A stretch of DNA of 64,000 nucleotides from Agrypnia vestita (taxonomy: Eukaryota > Arthropoda > Insecta > Trichoptera > Phryganeidae). How positions within the stretch are numbered: the first letter of the stretch is position 1; the number at the start of each line of letters is the position of its first letter. The notes beneath the pieces were generated by a model. The model had not been told where the DNA came from, searched no databases, and was given only the letters and a program-made list of their open reading frames with translations. This document shows positions 26,001 through 41,000 of the stretch, one piece after another. The DNA lies in assembly GCA_016648135.1 (NCBI GenBank), contig JADDOH010011089.1, positions 1 through 64,000 on the forward strand, written 5' to 3'. Both the position numbers and the translations under genes were made by a program.

Positions 26001-29000
26001 CGGGACAATATGCTTTGTCATAAAAATACCACATTGAGCTTAGTTAGATCCATACAATGTAGTGCCTTCTCTTTCTTACTCCTAAAAATTCAGAATTTTT
26101 AAAGGAGAAAAAAAGAGACGGATATATTTTAAAATGTCGGCTATCTAAGTAAATAATTTTACTGTTCGTGTTGATTGAACATTCGTAGACATATTTTGAT
26201 TTAAGTCATCAAAAACAGCTTCAAAATAGCATTCTCCGAATTATTTGTGTAATAAAATCAATCAAAAATAAACGTTCTAGGATTTTTTAAACAAAAGTAA
26301 ATGTTTGCAGTTGGTTTGTTGTTAAAATTATGAAATAAAACGTATATATGTAAAATTTTCATATTTTGGATAAAATACCTGTGATAACTGATATGTTTCT
26401 TCATTACACATATTGGAACACCCCTTCATTGCACGAGAAGGCATATCAATTTTTTGTAATATTTTGCACGTAAACACACAATAATTTATCGAAAATACGG
26501 ATAACAAATCTGTCAGCTCTGCCGTTCTCTGCCCGAGTTTTGAAACTCGGGCAAAGAGAACCCTTACAAAGCAATTAAAGACGTACCCGACCGGGTGATC
26601 TTTTTTGTCCCTTTTTGTCTTATGTGTTACTATATTGTTAAAACTGAGTAAGCTTTATGTTACCACGCGTACGGGTTTGGTAAAATGTTTAGTTATCCCT
26701 CTATGGATTGTATATACTCTAAGTTTCGAACATTAATGATTCTTCGATCGTTTTCTATCTGTTACGAAGGTTTTAACAGCCGGCGCGTTGAGATCTCTGC
26801 GTTTGGAACCACGACCTAAACTATGTCAGCAAATACAGCTATTGTTGAAGATATGCGGTCAGGTGTCAGCTTCCAGGGTCAGCACTGGGAGCGGGGGGGG
26901 AGAAAGGTCACGAGAACCGTTCCTTTATTCGAGAGGAAGTGGGCGTGCGAGGAAATTATTTATTAATTGCCAGCAATCGGCCAATGTGTCGGCCATTGTG
27001 TTTGCAGTCGATGAAATGAAGAATTGAACAGAAAAAAACAAAGCAGAGGATAGAGAAGAAAAGTGGAAGAGGACTAGCAGAAGATGGTGATGATTTAAAC
27101 TTTTAGGAACAATTTAAAACTAAATTATATAAACAGGTGAATCGCTATCACGACCTGGGTGTATATAGACTTGAAATTTCATGGTTTAAAACTTTATTAT
27201 TCATATGTAATAACATAATTAATATGGATTAAACAATACGCTAGAAATTTGGAATATAATTCATGTATCACAGGTTGTCTGAGATAAAAATTAGTGATGC
27301 AATATTAAAAACAAACTATTTATTTATGCTATGCACCGTGTATCCGAACACACCTACGCACTCCATTATCGGGTATTCCCCTAACATTGAATGAATGGAT
27401 TTGTTGAGTTCTCAAGTTGTCAATTGTTACTTGTTTTACAGCATAACATGAGTTCTTTCGTCTAGTTTCGTTGGGTTATTATTAAGGTTAAGTGCTCATA
27501 TCATGTAGGTTTTGTTTTGTAATACTATTGTTTGTTCCATTTTATTTCCTTCGTGTGTAAAAGTGTTAAGTTTTATAAAATAATTTAAAATTAAATCTAA
27601 TAACATTACCTATCGTAGGCATGAAACAAGGGATATATATTTTCGACCGCTGTGAATGTACAAACAGATAAGAAAAATGTTGTGCTTTTTGAACAAAAAT
27701 TAGCCGGTGGTAAATTTTAATTATTAAATCTCTTAGTAAACAAGATTAGTGGTGTATTATTTATAACCTTGTTGAATTATTCGTATTCGTATTCGCCGAA
27801 TAGTAGGCTTGTTATTCGTATTCGTATTCGCGAAAGTAGTAGGTGTTCGTTGCATCACTAATAAAAATCTCGCGGGCACGATAGTCAGGTGGCTAATAAT
27901 CGGACGGGACATTGACACCTCGCAAAAAGGTTGACAGGTAAAAATATAGTAACGTAATCTTCGGGGTTTTCACGGCGGTCCAAGTCGGGCGCTTTTGGGG
28001 TCAAGTGGCGGTCAGAGACCGAGACGCCGCGGAACACCGAAAACTACTCACCGGGTATAGAGTTATTAAGCACAGACGCTATTTGAATAATAGAGGAAAA
28101 AAAATTGTGGCGAGCGTCACGAAATTGTCTACTCGGTAATTCCCGCCGCACGTGACGCAGAGCTTTTGCGTGGTATTGTTTTATAATTAGCCGGTAGGTA
28201 CGCACGTGAATCAGGTTTCGTGGCTTTACACGCGTCGGGCTAATTACTCATGTAGAATGATTCCAATTTGAAAAAAACGTTAAGATTTCTAAAAATTCAA
28301 AATTATACTATAATTATTAATTTTTTTAAAACGAAAATTTGTTAGATCATTTTTATCGTTGCCAAGGGTGTTCTTGCAAAGTTTCAGCTCGATTTGATCA
28401 CGGGAAAAGGGTTAAAAATCGATCCAAAGTATTTTCGTCAGACAAGCAAGCAAGCAGATGCTATTAAAATAAAGGGAGTAAAAAGAATAACGAAATTTGA
28501 AGTGTAGCAGTCTATTGTTAAAGCAACTTCAACTTCTAACATTTCTAAGTTATCTGACCTAAGGGCAAACACAAACAGACAGTTACTCAACATGGTAAAG
28601 TTCCGTAAAATTACATACTTTGGTCATATCAATTCGTTCAGCTCGTCTCGGGGAAGATTGGTCGGGCAGGGGACTCGAAGAAGAAGAAGAAGAAGGCCTC
28701 TATTATTTTTGTATAACGTTTTGATGCCGTTTTCCATTTTAAAAGTGTGGCCCGTCTCTAAAAGATGGTTTGCGAATTCTGAGAAATAATAATTATTAAG
28801 ACATCTTAGGTGTTCTCTTATTCTAACATTAAAACAATGCCGTTTTACCTATAATACTGCTTACAAGTTATTACAATTAAGTGTATAAAACCTGGAATGA
28901 TTATAATTTAGGTAGAAATCTACTTGTAAAGTATGGACTAATTAATGTATATTATAGAAATCTCACAGAGACGAAACTGTATTTCTTATGGGAAAGTAGG

Positions 29001-32000
29001 TATAGAAGTCATTTGGGTGTACATAGGACTTATGACCTGTCTTATGGTTGGCATAAGTGATCACTTTACACAATGTAACATTCGCCATTTCCACCCATGA
29101 TAGAATATACCATGCTTACTAATTTTTCGGAAGTTGTATATGTGTTCAAATTGTGTGACAAGCTTACACATATGAGTTGTAACCGCCTTTCCATGCGGCC
29201 TGTACAAAGCCATTTTCATTCCCCTAAATCCCCACAGATGTCGCTAATTATTTTAATATCGTTAATGTCGCTAATGTGAAAATCTATAATTGATTTACGG
29301 AATTTGAGAGCAATATACTTTTTTGTGTAATGAAATTCATCCGAATTACTTGCATTACACTAGGATACGCCAGGAAATATTATTTCCAATTTTTATTAAA
29401 TTCCTTTTTTACCAGTATTTACAATTCAGAATATTTTGAGTTTGTTCAAATCTTTCAGAACAGTGCTGGATTTATGTCACAGACACATTATTAATCAATT
29501 AATGTATATTATAGAGTGAGATTTCCATAATATACATTAATTGATTAATAATGTCTCTGTGACATAAATCCAGCACTGTTCTGAAAGATTTGAACAAACT
29601 CAAAATATTCGAAGTATGGACTAGCTCTCTTACACTGTGTGTGTATCAGTTTCGAAATCATTTTTTCCAATCGGCGCTATTTCGCGTGTTCTCAAAAGAC
29701 GGACGACTTAATTATTTCTGCAGTGATAGAAGATCGCTTATTTAATTAAGAACGGTCGCTTTCATTCGAAAGATAAATGAATCATTGATCAAGACCCGAC
29801 AGCCGCCGAAACTGGTCGGACCAAAAGCAGGTACAGATTACAGATATCAAAATACACGATTGGAGAAAAAACTTTCGCGCGTCCAGGCGTGAAATTTCAG
29901 GTCAAACCGACGCTTCATTCATTCATTCATTCATTCTTACCGACAGCAGCATCTGTCTGCGCCCGGCGCAAACTTCGTCGCGGTCTGATGTTAGTATCAG
30001 CACAAGACAGGACTATTGGAAGACTCTAGGGCAGTATTTCCCAAACTATCACACACACATCGTCACAATACGTCTCGTCCGGGTCGTGTCGTGTTTATTA
30101 TAGAAAACGAATTGCAACCAGATATCAATGTAGTGTCTGCAATTTTCACTCATTTAACAGAGTTAGAAAATAACTTTAACGCCAACTTCGAAGAAGAGAT
30201 AAAAAAGTTCAACAGGATAAACTGGATTTAAAATCCATTTCAAGACAACATACCGACTGAAATTTCAACAAAGGCAAGTGAAGAGCTTATTGATTTATCA
30301 GAAGATACGTCGCTGAAAAATACTTTTAATCGCAAGCAATTAGCAAAATTCTGGCTGACACTTATCCCTGCTTGTTTGACGAAGCGATGAAAGTCCTCCT
30401 CCTCTTCACTACCTCATATGAAGTGGAATTTTCTGCCATGGTTTCTATTAAGATTAGATACAGAAATAATTTGGACGCATCGAATTTACTGCGATTAAAA
30501 GTGACTAATATTGAAGTCACCGCTATTGCTGTTATGACAAAAGAATAGGCAACAAAGTCATCCTTCACATTAAAATATCACAAATTAACATTTCGTAATA
30601 AAACATTTCGATTATATTCGGAGGTTTTTCTTTTTTTCTTAATTGAACAGTCTTTCGTATAGTCACAATATGTATTGAGAAAATGTGAGGCAGGAGGTGG
30701 GTCCCGAATTATTTTTTTTTGGTGGGTCCCGGTCCTGTCAACTTTGGGAACCACTGCTCTAGGGTGTTTTGAAATAGATTGAGATATGAGCTTTGCAGAT
30801 GAACAAGGTGTTCGTGAATTCTTCCACACACTAGAAACAAAGAGGGCTGGCTCACAACATTATTGGATTTTTGAGAATTTTCTATTCTTCTTTTTTTCAT
30901 ATTATGAAAGACCCTTCTTCGAGACTGTTAGGAGTTCTTGAAGACTGCAGACATTCGTTCATCTCGATACAAGGTGGGTACGCAGCCAAAATAAACTTCT
31001 TTCTTTATCTCTAATAGTTTGTGTTTCAAATATATGCGTGAAATACCGCAGATATTATTAATTTTAACTTGACGGACTTATGTTTTTTGGGTCAAAAAAG
31101 CTTTTCTTTTAAATTTTGATAATTCTTCTTCGGAAAGAAACGATCCCAGGCAAAAGCAATCACTGGCGTTTTCGTAGTCATTACTAAGATTTTTGCTGTC
31201 CACATTTGGTAATCATTTAATATAAAACCGCAAAACCTCGGATTATACATTTTAGAGAAAATGAAGAATTTATACTGTTTCTAAAACGGAAGGTATTCAA
31301 GTAATGCATACTTCCACGTGAACCGTAAAAAAAATTAGAAAACTGCAGAAAGGCATAGAAAGAGGGATAATAGGCATCACATGAAAAAGCAGGGAAAAAA
31401 AGGTAGTCTATACCTTTTAGAACACTTGAAGACTCCTCGGGAAAAACAATGAATGTCGAGAAATGTTTATTTAGAGAAAAACAGTTTTTTATAGTTTCAA
31501 AGTCCATATTTCTTTCACTAATGCTCTTTTTATATAAATATTGAAACAACTTATTACTATATAAACATATTCTATGTATGTGCGTATATTAAATGTATGT
31601 ACTGTCAAATTGAGAACGACGTTTTTTGATGTTCGGTGGGGGGTTATTCCTGTTTCTTGCGTTGGACAAACAGATATAAATTTAACTATTACAGCGGACC
31701 ATGACGGTTTTACCCGATTCTGATTTTTTTCTATAAAATAATACCTCAAAAAGTGAACAGATGGCCTTAAAAGGTCAGAATCACAAAAAGTGACATTCAT
31801 TGTTTTTCCCGAAGAATCTTCACTTGAAGAAAATAATGTGGCAAGAACAGGCCAGATCGCTCGGAGAATCCAGAAAGATCCAGCAGTATCCGATAGGAAA
31901 CATAACAGAAAGGAAAGGAAAACTGCGAATAATGCCGGATAGAGAGAAATACGTACGGCAGAAAACCGATAAGGACGATGACGACACATTTAGTCACAAA

Positions 32001-35000
32001 TGTCAGATTTCTTTTTCTATTTATTCTAATGAAATCATAATATACTCAGTTTCCTAGTAAATATGACTTGGCTGATAATGATCATGGAGAGACGGTCCTG
32101 AGTCAGAGGAGAAAGGTACCGGAACAATAGGATGTGACTGGGCGCCGGCGTGACGGTGAAATATGAAGGCGGCATTTCTGCGCACTTGCAAGTGATGGAT
32201 GCGGCTGATGAATTATTCATCCTGCGACCTACGTGACCGCGCCTTAATATAGGCAATTCACGGCGCACTCCAGATAATAATCTTTTAAATTTCGCTGGAT
32301 TTTATTTGTACCAATACAGAATGACTGACTTCACTTAAAATTCCTAAAGGAATTCTTAAAAAAATTCCTAAAGGAAGTCAGTCCTTCTGTGTTAGGCCCC
32401 AAGAATCAGGTAGTTTTCCTATGTGTGTATCCACCAGATCAATTCTGCCGTAAATCAATTATATATTTATTCATACAGTAGATACATAATAGTGTTTCTT
32501 TTAATATAATAAATTAGATTATATTTTAATGATATTCCCCATAATATGAGCCATTTGCTCGAGCTTATGGGAGGAGTATTTATAAGCCAAGTTTAAGTAC
32601 AAAAGCAGAAACCATTTAGAAGTTAGTAATTTTTATTATACAAAAACCATTTGAGACATGTGAGCAATGTTACAATATATCGTTGTCCAAAATCAAGGAT
32701 TTGGCTTCTTTCTTAAACTGTTCGTATTTTGGAATGTTTCTTTCATGAAATTTGTTTTGCGACAACAGTGTATTGTACCTACCATTTGACTCCCAAGTAT
32801 GTATAGTGATGTTGTGCCATGGTGGTTCTTAAAGTTGGAATCTTTATTTGTCCCTTTGTTCTATGTCTATAACTTATACAGTCTAAGGGGTGGGATCTGT
32901 TTATAAAATAATCTTTATAAATTTGGTATAGGGAGTTAGTTTTTTATTTTTTTGTGAGTGATGGTACATTAAATTCATGAAATATATTTACAGTAGGATA
33001 GTCATAAGTTTTTTTGAGAATCGTTTTATTAATTATTTTTTGTATTATGATTAATGGCTGTACGATGGACTTATAAGCCCCTCCCCTCCCTGAACCTTTG
33101 GTCCTGAAAGGGGGATTAATTCCGTTGGACGGTTCTTCGTGGCTCGGCTCATGATGCCGATGGCTGCACGCTGCACCGCACGCTGGACACGCGATGGATC
33201 TTCGGCCGCCGAAATCGTGGCGTGAATATCCACGGAAACTTTCTCCAGCGGACGTCCAACCAAAGTGAAAATCATTTCACCGATACTGGAGCGGCCACAG
33301 TTTGAATGCAAACTTTGCGATTTCGTTTAATGGCAAACAATGAAAGCTACTTGACTAGGCACACCATCATTTCAAGAGCGGACCGATTAAAGACAGTACA
33401 CTGGAGGGGAACTGGTTAAAAAACAACAGCAATTGATGCAATAAGGAAACACAGTGGCCATTACAATTGAATACGGATAGGAGAACATACAGAGAAGTTG
33501 ATATAATAGAGATTACCAAAGTAATAAAATGGCAAGGGCAGGTCTCATCGCTCGATCGGACGAATACAGTCATCCAGTGGAACCCAAGGGAAATCGAGAG
33601 CCCGAAAGGTCGTCCTAAAACGCGCTGAACTGACGAATCTATCAAACCAGCGAATAATGGGGGATAGAAAAAATTGGAGACATTCAGAAAGACCTTCATT
33701 CAGCTGTGGACATTACTGTCTGGTGTTCGTATGAAAAGATGTTTTAAAAAAAGTATTTATTCTCCATTGAATCAGTAATTATACCTCGGTGTCCTTGGGT
33801 TTGCTGACGAGGGCAAAACATATGAGATTCAGGACAGTAGGTAGTTGGAAACAAATGTTATCACGATGCTGAGCTAAAGCCACATTTCCAGAGCGTCTGT
33901 TCTCTTGCGTAGATCCACGTTTCAGTAGGTACTATAAAGAGAGATCGGTTCTGATAAAAAAAAATTTAAAATTCATAAATAATTATAAAATCTTTACCTG
34001 CATATTTTGTGTCAAAACATTACTGTTTTCAAGATCAAATTCCTGACTTTAGATACACTTTTCACAACGAAATTAACTCTGAAATCTAATGCAATGTACC
34101 TAAATTATAGATTTTCTTTCAAACTTTCCTACTTCGCGTTGTACACCGTGTTACATCTTTAGCCTTTTATATTTATAACTAGCTGTAACGATTTTTTTTC
34201 GCAATGACAATTTTTTTATTTTTAAATTTTAACTTTACATTAAGTAATTAATTATTAGTTAATATATTAATTAGTCAAAACAAAAAAGTGTACTAAAATG
34301 TAAACTTTTAGATAGGTTTCCCATTAGGTACCTACTACAATTGGAAATCATACTAATTTTGAAAACATTAATGTTTACATTTTATTTTATAATAATGTAA
34401 ACGGAATGAGTTTAATTATTGGATTCTAGTTACGGTTACGGATTCGAAATTATTATTATTGGAGATAAATGTAAGTTTTTTTATTTATTTTCAACTGACA
34501 ACCGATAGCCTTCTAAAATACGTACGTAGTGTCCGTAAAAATTACGAACGTGTGGTAAGCCTACATTTGACACATTTTGCGCGTTTTTTTCTATAATAAG
34601 CGTAATGATAAATCAATAATAAATTTATGACCTGTAATTACGCGGCATTACCGCGCGGTTCTACTTTCGGCTATCACCGGCAGAAGTGGAAAAAAATCGG
34701 GTGCAATTATTGGTACCTACTCTAACGGTTATGTGTAGACGTCACTCGCGCGCGTGTATGTGTGTTATGCGTACAGTTCACGGGGGAAGAAAAAAGGAAT
34801 GAAATTTAGGTATTATGTCGTTTAATAGGTCTTTGTGTTTTTCCTTAAATGCTATTTTCCTGCCGTTTCATTTTTTGTTACAAAAAAATTACTTAGGTAC
34901 TATTCGACAGCATTTTTTCTGGTATAAAACGAAAGTGTCACCATTTTATTGAATTCTATGGATTTTCGTAATTTTTGGGCTTAAATAACGAAGTGTCAAG

Positions 35001-38000
35001 TAGAAAAAAATACGTTTAAGTCCTGGGAACTTAATAAGCCCGACATCTCTGCGTCAGATAAGCACTTTTTCGGTCGCTTTCCAATCAAATGCATGTTGTT
35101 ACGTCCAACAACGATTCCAGACCAATAATAATTTCGAGATACCACACACACCTATTTAGGAATTTAACAAAATATCTGTCTTCTGTACCACAAATTGACT
35201 ATGTTATCATTATATTGTAATGAATATGTTAACGGGGACTTAGCACTTGATTCTAGTTGTTTATTCATAACGAAATTAGGATGAATTTTATTACTTAGGC
35301 GGATAATTTCTAATGTTTCTAGACCTAATGTTTTATTCCTTTATTGCAGATATTAATATCTCTATCTTTATCGAAAATGTGTGGTTTATCTAGTAGGTGC
35401 ATCTTTTATTCTGTTTTAATTTTCGAACAACAATGTTGTGATTTTTCGAACATGTGAACTTCCAAAAAGTGTCAAAAGGCTTGAGGTTGATGGGTATTGA
35501 GAAAATATTATACGCGTAGGTACCTACGATGTATATGTTTGGTCACTTTATCCCAATTTTTATTACACAAGTAGGATAGTTTTTGGGGGGGAGGCGAATT
35601 AACTTTTTGAAGTGTATTATAGACATAGATATTCTAATATTCAAACCTCACCTCACTTACTTCCCTATTCACCGAGGTTCTGTTGAGTAGGTACCTAAGG
35701 AAAACCAGCCAAGTTTCACCGTCAGGTCTCCATCTACACCCAAGTAGGAATACGAAGTAAATTTGCCTATTCATATTTTGGGTTTAGTATTAGCGGGCAA
35801 TCGCTGCAGAAGACGCGCGGCAATGCTCGATTTGGATTGATGAACACCGACCTCTATTTAAATGCACATTTATTCAGCGTCTAGACAATTTAAATTGCAA
35901 TGCGCCCGTGTCACTAGAGCAATCCGTATCGGGACAAGAAACATTCTAGGTCTCTGGACTAGTCTCGATGGGAGGAAATGTGACGCGCGCCGGAGCGAAA
36001 GCTCGATGCCCGATGCGGCCGACAATAATCGCAGATGCTCCGCCGTGGAGGCAGAAAGATGTGTAAAATCGTAATGAGTCGCCCTCATTAGCCGGCCATT
36101 AGGAGCTCCCGCCGCGCTATGTGGGGTATTAATTGCGGAAACGAAACAAAAAGAAGGCCCATAAAACACCGTCGGCCATTAAGCGAGATTCCTCGTCGCG
36201 TATATGGCGTCATATCAGAGTTTGCCGGTGTTTAAATCAACGCCACAGCACCACCGCCTGTCTTGTCGCTGCGTTCTCCGAACCTCTCGTACTCTCAAGG
36301 CCTGCCGGCCAAATTAGGACCTGATCTAGACTAGAGAACTATCCTATTTTCCCCTACGCCATCTTTTAGCGAAGATCGCAGTATGCTGATTTATCGGACT
36401 CTTTGAAAATGTTTTTGAAAAAAATCTTCTGGGCCGGTCAGAGATAATCAGGCGAGTCGGTGGTGACGGGGGCAGAGAGATGATTGCGCCATTACTGAAA
36501 TGAACATGTTGTCGCAGGTCTGCTGGACACCCTGGACTCCACGCTGGACTCCAAGGACTGCCCCGGCATGTGCGTGCACGCGCTGGCCACCCTCATCTGC
36601 TACGACGTGCTGGAAGACGTGCAGTGCCCCAACCCCAACATGAAGTGCTGCGTGGACTCGGCGCAAGGTAAGCCTCGCAGATCGTGCAACAGAGGTCTCG
36701 CTCTAACCGAGGAGTATATAGGGGTCAAACAATGCATTTGCAAAATCCTAGATCTCTTGAAACTTCAGATAAACCTTCTGGTTAAAGTTTTCTGGGATAT
36801 TCAGCCGTGTATATACAATCTTTCTTGCCAGCATTTCGGGACCCCGTTGCAGGGTCCGTCATCTGACTGATTTGTTACTGCGAGTAGTGGGAGTGTAGAT
36901 GTTGTGGTTAAGTAGGTACCTACTCATTGCGGAATATCCCAGAAAACTCTAACCAAAAGATTCTGAACGGCCGTGAAAACCGAATATCCCAGACAAACAT
37001 CTAAGACAAAATATTTTACATACAAAATTGAAGATTAATTACTCGTAATAAAATTAATTAAACCTATTACACGTTTTTATTAAATAGGTAGGTACTTAGG
37101 TACGCTATTAAATGATTAAATATGTAGGTAATCAATTATTTAACACCAATAATTACGATTTCACAATATTTCGCAATAATGGTACATAACGAATGCTTGA
37201 GTGCAGCAGAATTATTATTTTATTTCGTCTTCCAATGAATTACGAATACTTATACCTAATTTAAAAGGGAATAGCATGACTTTGTGAGTTTTTCATGTCC
37301 ACAGCTTGGTATAGGCAATGTAAATGTCCGATAATAATTTGTCCCGACGACGTCCATTCAATAAAAAAACATATGTTTATCTAACATCGCTGTTCCGATA
37401 TCCTGTTTTCAATCTCAGTCTTTAAAGAATATTTGTGAATATAAAAAAAGTTCCACTGTGATGAACCATGAAGTCTTTTGAGTTATTCAAAATCTAAGAA
37501 ATTTAATTTAAAACCTCTCATACGAGTAGGTATTTGTTATGCCTTTTATACATGTTCCAGACTTGAAATGTGATGCATTTTCCGGTGGTCTAACAATACT
37601 TTTTCGAAAGGACACCTTGTCTTGTGTTAATTATAAATAAACTACATACGTTCTAAATAATAGCCAACTTCACATTTAGAATTAGAACAGAACCTTTCGT
37701 AAAATTTCTTGAGAAATGTTGAGACAGCTGTCAAAAGTCAAGTGAGTGTATTTTATATTAATGCACATTTTTCATGGTTTTACAAGTAGGTAGGTACCTA
37801 CCTATGTACAAAATTATATTGTTTCTTCAGTTAAACAATGGACATGAAAACCTTGCCGACTGCATTAGGTCTAGTTTAGCATGTAGGATAATGATAGAAG
37901 GTACCTACGTACAATTTTCCACAGGTAGTTGGGGAAGAGGGCTTACGCAAATTTTTTCCATGTTTGGTGTTTACAATAAGCGTAGGTACCTATTATTATT

Positions 38001-41000
38001 TCTAAATATTTACGAAATTTTTTACATGCAATTTATTGTGTCATCAGTATATGAGCTTGCACGATGAAGTCAAAATAATCACTCATTTCACTTCAAAAAG
38101 GTTTATGCTTTAAAAATTAACCAGTAAATTCATCTCAATTTATTTTAAGGAAATACTTCGGTGGTTTAGTTGATAGTCACACAGAAGTATAAATATTATT
38201 TATTTATTTTATTTAAGCATATATAGTGAGTACCATTGAGTAGGTACCTATAGAATTACCTACTTATATACTTTTGCAATTGATTTGTTTATTATTGTTT
38301 TTTAGTGGTAAGTAAAATACCATTCACTATCTCCTTATACTAGACCGAGGTCTGTGGGTGGTTTGTGGTAAATCAGTCAAGTTCGTTCGTTGTATTCAAC
38401 AGTGGAATCTAAACAATAAAGGTGTTCTCTAAATAAAACAAATAATTGACAATTTTTATTAGTTTCGAAAAACTAACAAACTTTGTATTAACCGCATTGA
38501 TTATTTTTAACGTCAGAGTTTTCGAACGTAGCCTCTTTGTGATGGGGGTGTGTGTGGTGTGGAAATGGACAAGGAGACATTGAAAAGGGGGAAATGTCAA
38601 ATATTTTTATTGCTGATTTATCATTGAGGGAGATGTTTTCTAACATTTTAAAATTATCTAGCCAACGGTCTCTATTATTTATATGCAAGATTTCAACTCC
38701 ATTTTCATTTTTAAATATGTAGACTGTCTCTAAATCATGATTTGCGAATTCTGAGAAATTCTTATTACTAAAGTGCACTAAAGTACTAAAAAGCAATTAC
38801 AGGCGGACCTCAACTTTCGCACATAATTGGTTCCTGAAAATGTGTGCGAATGTTGAATGCTCGAAAGTGGAGGGAAGTAAAAAAAAATAAAATTGTATGT
38901 ATTTTAAAATATTTATTTATCAAGTAAATATATGATGTTTAAGAGGCGTTAAAGTGGTTTAAGAGATATGTTTAAGTGGGGTTTGCGGGTGTTTCCCTTA
39001 AAAAGTTGTCAAGAGCTAATTGTTTGCCACTCTTCTTTCTCTTTTCTTCATATAGTATTTTAAAACATGGTATGTCTTTATTGATCGGCCTACACACTCG
39101 AGATATGCGTTCTCCATCGGGATCACAGTCTTCCATAATATTTAAAAAATTGTCATATTTTTCATTGTTAAAGTCTTGATGATTTGATCAGCTTCTTCTT
39201 CCTCACTTTCATTATATATTTCATTTTCATACTCCTGTTGCTCAATTAAATATTAATTTGTTAGAGGTTCTGAATGAGATTTTATCATCTCATTAACATC
39301 CTCATCTAAGTTTAGTTCATTCATTAGGCGGACTATATCAATTGTGATTCTGGAGTTTCTGGAGTTTCATCTCAATTTACAAAATTGTTTCCATGAACGT
39401 TTCATGGTTGACTCTTTTATTTCAGCCCACGCTTTATGTCTCACGTGTCTCAAATATTGTTTATTGCGTTTCATACATTGTAGTTCTTCCAGAAATCTTT
39501 TAATGTAGGCCCACCTTCCCTGTCAGTTGCCTCGATAGCCTGAGTCATTATTGACCTCATATAATTATCGTTTAAACATAGCTATCACCGTTTGGTTCAT
39601 GGGCTGTATAAGGCAGATATTATTGGGAAGAAGAAACACAACATTGATTTCCGTATATAAATTTTGTAGAGATTTTGGGTGTCTTGGAGCATTGTCTAAG
39701 ATGAATAATATTTTAAATGGTAAATTATTATCTTTCCTTTCTGCGCAAGACTAAATCTCTATCCTAGCTAGCTCACAAGCAAAGTGACGGAAGGAAGCAA
39801 GATGCAAGTGGTACCAGGATTCCACTTGCTTGTAAGCGAGCGAGAGGGGTATATCTTTACCCCACAGTGTGACAATGTGCGAAATAGCGAATTGTGTGAA
39901 AGTCGAATGTTCGAAAGTCGAGGTCCGCCTGTATTTATATTAAAAATATTTTAACACGGAAGCTATTCACTGTTACACAGCTTAAAAAAATGCTCCAAAT
40001 TGACAACTGAGGAGAATGTACAAGATATAAATGTGGAGACCTGTAATTGGCCATCTATATTATATCAGTGTTTTCTATGCTTCTTAATAAATAAATAAAT
40101 AAATATCAAAACTACCGTACATGTACAAAGTGCATAATTCCAAGGTCAACGCTATCAAAAAACATGTAAACATGAGGGGCGATAGTCCTCGGTATTTGAA
40201 AACGAACATGACTATATAGAATGAGGAAGACTAATGCTTTGCAGTCAATTTTTAGCTATCCTGGCGACGTCCCATTATTGCTTTATTTTCACAACATGTC
40301 CAATGCCGACATCTTATTTGATATATCCCAAATTAAGATGACGCATTAAAAAAAATGTTGGTGTTCCAGGAAATGACACGACGACCAGAAAGCCCCCGTC
40401 AGCCCAGAAGACGGAAACCACGACTACCACCACGGAGGAACCCCCGGCTGTGACCAAACCGGACAAGCACCTCAACAAGCAAAACAACAAGAAAGACAGT
40501 GGTAATGCCTAGGTACTAGCATTGGCACGTGTATGTCAAGGCGGCCGGGAGCCAGTGCTAGACTTTCATCAAAATAAAATTCTCGTTTAATTGTACTTGG
40601 AGATAACAGTCACCGAGCTCTGAAAAATAGTCACTGAAATTTCTTCAGTTTTGAAAATCTGATTGCAACAGTACAAAAAAATTTAATTACTTTTTTATTC
40701 TTCTAATTTCTACTCCCCTGTGTATGTAGGTTGGAAACTTTAAATTTTATTTAAACTATTTAGCTATTTAAACTTTAGAGGCAGCTGCTCTGGATGGAAG
40801 TAGGAGATGTATCTTTTTTGCGCGTCTCTCTTGAATCTTCAGTAATTAATACTTCGTACATTTTACTGACTGAATATATCGCAGCCATCTGGTTAAATTG
40901 GCCAGGTAATTGGACGCCTTGGCCGTTCATTAAATGCCGGCATCCAATTGCATACCTAGGCCGATAGTCAATTGAACTAGAATCACTCAACGTTTAACAA

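Larger units (their letters stand above)
8096..36517 (+). other. mas: mas intron 1 (28.4 kb, TE-filled)
   Basis: The intron runs from GTTTGG to the GTCGCAG acceptor. At least two dozen transposon or repeat insertions lie in it, listed separately. Long first introns of developmental genes often hold enhancers; GC-rich non-repeat islands at 27870-28230 and 35860-36330 are candidates. No second gene is convincing inside it, apart from a decayed THAP-type exon pair on the minus strand. Confidence 0.85.

Noticed and set aside
31489..31989. 166-residue minus-strand frame
   Set aside because: Hydrophobic and Ser/Phe-rich by AT composition, with no domain, start context or splice support.
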